Positions 58,728-64,000 of a stretch of DNA of 64,000 nucleotides are shown piece by piece. The stretch covers positions 4,526,001 through 4,590,000 of the forward strand of contig NGZR01000004.1 in assembly GCA_002197995.1 (NCBI GenBank), in the 5' to 3' direction. How positions within the stretch are numbered: position 1 is the stretch's first letter; each line of letters begins with the position of its first letter. Position numbers and translations under genes: made by a program. Under the pieces are notes generated by a model. The model saw only the letters and a program-made list of their open reading frames with translations, was not told where the DNA came from and made no database searches. This DNA comes from Gaeumannomyces sp. JS-464. Taxonomy: Eukaryota; Ascomycota; Sordariomycetes; Magnaporthales; Magnaporthaceae.

Positions 58728-61700
58728 ATCGTGCACTATATACCAGTCCGATAAAAAAGCTACCAAATAATACTTTTAAAAACCACGAAACGTTTATATA
58801 TTTAAAGTTACAAAGCTCGAATACGATAGCAAAGAAAAGCAGCGCGTCGTTTTTAAGTTTACAAATTTAAAAGGAAAAAACGACGCCGCTTTTTGTAAAA
58901 TTTAAAAAAAAGCAACCCTAATAAATGGTGCGAAAAAAGGAAAAGCCCGAAAAAAGCTTTTAAATTAAACACACCTTTTTCGAAAATCGGAAAATTTCGA
59001 TATCGACGCCGAAATGGATAAAAACGGTTAGAATTTTAAAACAACCGAGTTTTAAAAACGCGCGAAAAGCTCGAATAGCGGAACTTTTATACTTATAATT
59101 CGCGAAAAGCAAACGAGCTGGAAAGATTAGCACGCTTTTACGCCTTTCGATATTTCGGCGTGTTTTTAAAATGTTAAAGTTTTAAAACACCCAAATAGCT
59201 CGTTATATTACGCTATTTTAACAAACGGAAATAACGGTTAACCTTTGTTATAATTTAGCGATTAGCAAAAAGTTAAATATGCTAATTGCAAATCCGATAA
59301 CCTAAGCGAGTCGAAATAGGTTGCGTTAAAACCCGAAAACCATTTTAGCGTTAATATAAAACATTTCGAACATTTATACCTTTTTTAAGCAAAATGCATT
59401 TACGGAAAGTGCAAATTCCATTTACAATTTAAACTTAAATATAACTTTTTTTTACGAAAGTTGGAAAACGAGCTTAAAGTTAAGCCCCGTTTAGCATTCC
59501 AATTGCTACGGTAAAAACCAGCCCGAATCGGCAGGTTTACCGCAATTTTTAAACTTAGCGAACGGTATTTAATACTATGCGTTACCAAAATATTCGATTA
59601 AAAGAAATGCGAAATTACGAAATGCAAAAAACATATGGCATAAAAAGCGGAAGTTTAGCATTAAAGGATTACGCGAGCGTACGTTTCGTTCGACTCGGAT
59701 AAAAGGACGAACGTACGGTACTCGTTTTTTTTACTAAAAAACTAAGAAAACTACCCAAACGGAAAGCACGGAATGGAAAAAAGGAAAAACTAATAAAAAC
59801 CCTCGCGATAGCAAAATCGAATCGACCGTACGACCTATTAACATTCCGGATAAAATATTAAAAGAAAAAGGTTCAAATAATAATCGATTGCGAAATATAA
59901 AGCGATTATATATCGCTATAAACGGTTAAACGGTATAAAATTCCTAAAAAACGAAAATATTAACCGTATTAATTAAAAACGGTCGAAAAAATACTTATCG
60001 CTTATAATAAAAAATAAATCGATTAAAAAACACAATTAGTAATATTACGCACCCGGAATGGGAAAAACGTTATTATTATATTGGACGAGCTGGATATAAA
60101 GGAAAAAAACGTTATTTTCGGGATTTTTTAGCTTAAGAAAAACAATTTACGAATAAATTAAACTACCGGCCAAATTTAATAAAAAAAGCTATAAATAACT
60201 AAAAAGGTTTACCAATTATAAACTTTAAACCGTAAGCATAAAAAGCAACGAAAAAAGGTTATAACGGTAGCAAAATTTGGCAATTTACCTTTGCATTTAG
60301 CATTAACGAGTACGCGACTATCCAAAGCGGAAAGCGATTAAAATAACCCAATTAATACCAAAAAATGGCTCGCAAATGTTTTGAAAAAATACTACAAATA
60401 CGAAAAACTGTTTAAAAAAAACCTAAAAACGGTGCTTTTCGAATATAAACCGTTCGATTTTAAAATTAAACTTAAACCAAATATATAACTTAGTACCAAA
60501 AGCTATATTAGCTTAACCTTCGGTAATAAAAGGTGCTAAAAAAACAGCTGGAAAAAAAACTTATAAAAAGGACATATTAAAACTTTCGATTTTTTAATAA
60601 AATATAAAATTTTATAAAAAAAAAAACGGGACGAAGTAAATATGTATTAATTACCAACCGCTAAATAAAATTATTGTTAAAAATCGGTATCCTATGCTTT
60701 TTATCGATAAATTGCGCGATAAGTTCGGCAAAGCCTAGTATTTTACGGTTTTCGATTTACGAAAAGCTTATAATTTAATACGGATTAAAAAAGGCTAAAA
60801 ATGGTTTACGGCTTTTAAAACCAGGCTTAAATGCTACGAGTTTTTAGTAATAACTTTCGGGTTTATTAACGTATTAGCTACGTTTTAAAAAATAATTAAC
60901 CATATATTGCGTAAATATTTTAACGTTTTTATCCTCGCGTATTTAAACGATATTTTTTTTTCGAAAACGATGGAAAAGCATAGCAAACACGTATATAAAA
61001 TACTTTAAAAGCTGTTAAACGTAAAGCTTTTTATTAAACCAGAAAAATGCAAATGGCATTTGTAAAAAATCGCTTTTTTAAAATTCGTAATTATATTTAA
61101 ACAGGTTTGTATAAACTTTAAAAAGCTCGAAAAAATTAAAAAATGGCTTATATTTAAAAACGTTACGAAAATACGAAGGTTTTTAGGATTTTTAAACTTT
61201 TATAAACGGTTTATTCGTAAATATAGCAAAATCGCTATACTATTTACGAATTTTACCAAAAATAACCACCAATTTCATTAGGAAAAGCGAAAATAAAAAG
61301 CTTTTAAGCAATTATAAAACGCCGTATTAAAAAAACCAATATTAGCATTCCCGGATTTAAAAAAACCTTTTAAAATTGAAATTAACGCGTCGGATTACGC
61401 AATCGGCGGTTAACTCGAATAACGAAACAATTAAAAACGGTTGCACTTTTGCGCGTTTTTTTTGCAAAAATTAAATGGATTTAAATTAAATTACTAAATT
61501 TACGATAAAAACTTTTAATAATAATTCGAGCATTCGAAAAATGGCGATTACATTTTTATAAAGCAAAATACTAGGTTATAATATATATAAACCATAAAAA
61601 CCTAACGCATTTTATTATAAGCAAAAACCTAAATAAGCAGCAAATCCGTTAAAACGAGTTTTTGCAAAACTACGACATTCGAATCGAATACCGAAAAGGG

Positions 61701-63660
61701 TCGGAAAACGGCCGAGCGAACGCTTTAAACCGACGACCGGACTATTAAGTTGCAATACTTAAAAAAACATAAGTAATTTTAGCAAAAAAACTAAACGGGT
61801 TTTTAGCCCCGGCGTAAAAGATTTTCGCTAAAACGGTCCAATAGGGAAAAGTTTGGACCTTAAAAAAAATCCAACAAATTTACAGCCAATTGGCATACGG
61901 CTACCAAAACGTAAAAAAACGTGGAAACGGTTATAATAATACCACGGGTTTACAAAAACCCAAGCCGAAATACAAAACGCAATAAAAAATTGCGAAAATT
62001 ATGCTAAAAACAAAACTAATAGGCATAAACCGTACGGGTTATTACAACCTTTGCTAGCGTCGGATAAAGCATAATAAAAAGTTACTATAAACTTCGTTAT
62101 TAAACTTTCCTAATTTAAAAAACCGTTAATTAAAGTAAAGTACGATAATATATTAGTAATAATAGATAAGCTTACCAAATACGTTTTATTTTTACCATAT
62201 AAAAAAGAAGCAAACGTTATAAAGCTAGCGTACGTTTTTATTAAGCATATAATAGCGGAATACGACACGCTAAACCGTTTAATTACGGATAAAAATAAGC
62301 TATTTATAAGCAAATTTTAAAAAAGGCTTACGAGCAAGCTAAAAGCAAAGCATTTTTTATTTACAGCCTACCACTTTTAAACAAATAAACAAACGAAACG
62401 GACGAACCAAACCATAAAACAGTATTTACGTTATTACGTTAATTATTAACAAAACGATTAGGTATAATTATTTTTTATAGCTTAATTCGCTTATAACAGT
62501 TTAATTTATAAAAGCATAAAAACCATACCGTTTTATGCAAATTATAAGTTTACGTTTATAGCGTATAAAAAACCCAAAGCAAGAAAACATGCTTTAATAG
62601 CGGAAATACAAATAACGGAGCTTATTAAACTGTATAAACACTTTTAAGTAAAGCTAAAAAAGCTGCGGCACCGTATAGCTATTTAAATAAACAAAAAAAG
62701 ATCGAAAAACCAACTTTTAAAAAAAGGGATAACGTTTAACGTGGTTCATTAGCGAGTCGCGTATATCACCAAGTCGCGCACTTCGAAATCCCATACTAAA
62801 CGCGATTTTCGACACCCTTGCTAACTCGGCCAATTTAAACCCAAATTTAACCAAATTTAAAATGGTTATATTTAATTACGTAAAAAACTTAATTTAATTT
62901 TCTTGGTTTTCTTGTTACCCTTTTAAAGTTAGTTGCATATTATACACAGTATATTACACAGTGTTTTAAACTAACCCTAATATGGTAATAAGAGAAATCC
63001 AAGAAAAATAAATTAAATTGCTTACGTAGTTAAATATAACCATTTTAAATTTGGTTAAATTTGGGTTTAAATTGGCCGAGTTAGCAAAGGTGTCGAAAAT
63101 CGCGTTTAGTATGGGATTTCGAAATGCGCGACTCGGGTAATATACGCGACTCGCTAATAAACCACGTTATCTTTTTTAACGAAATATTAAAAAAACGATT
63201 AAACGATAAACTAAACTACAAAAAACTAAAACCGTTTAAAATATTAAAATACGTTTCGAACGTAAATTACAAATTCGTCGATTACCATTAATTATAAAAT
63301 CCCACCCGGTTTTTTATATTTCCCTATTTAAACCAGCGTTACCGGGCTTTAAAAGCGACGAGTTAATGGAAATCGACCTAAAATAAAAATACAAAATTAA
63401 AAAAATCTTAAATTATAAGCCAAAATATAAGCCTAAAAAGTACTTAATTAAATGGAAAAAGTATAACTACGAAAAAAACACGTGGGAAAAAAAAACCAAC
63501 CTCGAAAACTGCTAAAAGGCTTTATAAAAATATCGGCAAAAACTTTTAAACGAAGGTTAGCAAAAGCAAAAAAGCGGGCCGCTTACCGCAGCCGTTTATA
63601 CACACGCCGGCCGTGCCTCGTACGTATAAACGGTCGTAGCAAAAAAAACCTTAACTTAAC
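58728..63660 (+). pseudogene. Pol of element A: protease, RT, RNase H, integrase, chromodomain
   Basis: Read through stops, it matches D in order and content: RT near 60640-60960, RNase H near 61370-61560, integrase at about 62000-62450 and, after the MITE, the chromodomain at 63400-63510 (KKYLIKWKKYNYEKNTWEKK). The C-terminal segment is open at 63482-63676. This copy is uninterrupted where C and E entered D, so it serves as the empty-site reference. Confidence 0.82.
62739..63167. mobile_element. Foldback MITE, 429 bp, in element A
   Basis: Two arms of about 180-200 bp are inverted copies around an AT-rich centre. The ends, read inward, are ACGTGGTTYATTAGCGAGT on both sides, and TA is duplicated at 62737-62738 and 63168-63169. 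Element D has the undisturbed host sequence at 48722-48735 (GCGTTTATC). There is no coding capacity. The arms are not RIP-degraded like the surrounding sequence. Confidence 0.92.
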
Positions 63661-63785
63661 CAAAAATCGAACTTAAAACTTCCAGCTAAAAGGTAAAAAA
63701 GTTACTATTATATACCATTAAGTTAAAAAAAAGGTATGTTTATTAAAACCAAATAAAGCAAAAAAGTTTATACCGAACGGTTAGC

Positions 63786-63804
63786 AAAAAAAAAAAAAAA
63801 AAAA
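63786..63804. repeat. A homopolymer in element A
   Basis: About 19 A after GGTTAGC, next to the tRNA-like cassette. Confidence 0.85.
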
Positions 63805-63858
63805 AGAATAAAAGTTCGACGAGCTCCGAGGTAAGCCCGAAAACTCGTCGACCTTTAC

Positions 63859-63927
63859 GGTCGTGCCGGGATTCGAACCGAAATTTCGGCAAAAAAACCA
63901 AAGCTACGCCCAATGCGCTACAAAACC
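63859..63927 (-). other. tRNA-like cassette in element A (best preserved)
   Basis: On the minus strand, 69 nt: an A box (TAGCGCATTGG), a D-arm GCGC/GCGT pair, an anticodon-like stem TTTGG/CCGAA with a T-rich loop, a perfect B box (GGTTCGAATCC) and an acceptor-like end CACGACC that pairs in part with GGTTTTG at the 5' side. It lacks a normal anticodon loop, so it is not called as a functional tRNA. Confidence 0.55.
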
Positions 63928-64000
63928 TAAAAAAGTTGTTAAAAAAAGTTACAATTTACTTTAGTTAAAAAAGCAAGCAGGTTTAAATTAAGATTAACCC

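Larger units (their letters stand above)
49983..64000 (+). mobile_element. Chromovirus copy A, inserted in the 3' LTR of D, right end outside window
   Basis: The 5' LTR (49983-50430) is followed by gag to 51547, then element B interrupts, then protease, RT, integrase and chromodomain follow from 58723 to about 63500. The MITE interrupts it again near its 3' end. Its 3' LTR is not reached. Same family as D and E. Confidence 0.85.

Noticed and set aside
63859..63927. Functional tRNA gene
   Set aside because: Despite a perfect B box, the anticodon loop is not of normal size, the acceptor stem has a mismatch, and the unit is part of a repeated element.

Overview
The window looks like nuclear DNA of a filamentous ascomycete (Pezizomycotina, probably Sordariomycetes; the class is inferred). 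Grounds: a dispersed 5S rRNA gene of Sordariomycete type, short spliceosomal introns (GT..AG with CTAAC-like branch sites), fungal protein families (Rad4/XPC, CVNH-like, CAP, SDR, NmrA-like), a Tad1-type LINE, chromodomain Gypsy elements, a copia element, a Fot1/pogo transposon, and very heavy C-to-T/G-to-A decay typical of repeat-induced point mutation (RIP).

Layout. 1-5480: minus-strand, broken non-LTR retrotransposon (RNase H, RT, endonuclease, ORF1 with zinc knuckles), its 3' end outside the window. 5702-5820: 5S rRNA gene. 6520-18731: GC-rich gene island with seven genes: a broken secreted CVNH-like gene, a rad4/XPC homologue with many frame changes, a short-chain dehydrogenase with an in-frame TAG, a small secreted protein and a CAP/PR-1 protein (divergent pair), a second SDR, and an intact three-exon NmrA-like gene. 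Six of the seven need an indel or stop to be explained, so either the assembly carries indel errors or the island is decaying.

19571-64000: AT-rich, gene-free, RIP-degraded nest of transposons. A copia element (19571 to about 25600) comes first. From 26787 there is a nested stack: chromovirus copy D (+) holds element C (29228-35918, +) and copy E (36301-46021, -); E holds a Fot1-like DNA transposon F (42124-43978). Thirteen bases into D's 3' LTR sits copy A (49983 to beyond the window, +), which holds element B (51548-58722, -) and a 429-bp foldback MITE (62739-63167). D, E and A are one family. Target-site duplications and continuity of the host element across the insertions support the order.

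The island genes do not form an obvious pathway. The three NAD(P)-dependent oxidoreductases and two secreted proteins are the kind of accessory content often found beside heterochromatin, but no biosynthetic backbone gene is present. The most unusual signals are a tRNA-like cassette carried by all three copies of the D/E/A family, a MITE whose ends match the Fot1-like element, a half-tRNA primer site in the copia element, and RIP-like CAG-to-TAG stops inside island genes.
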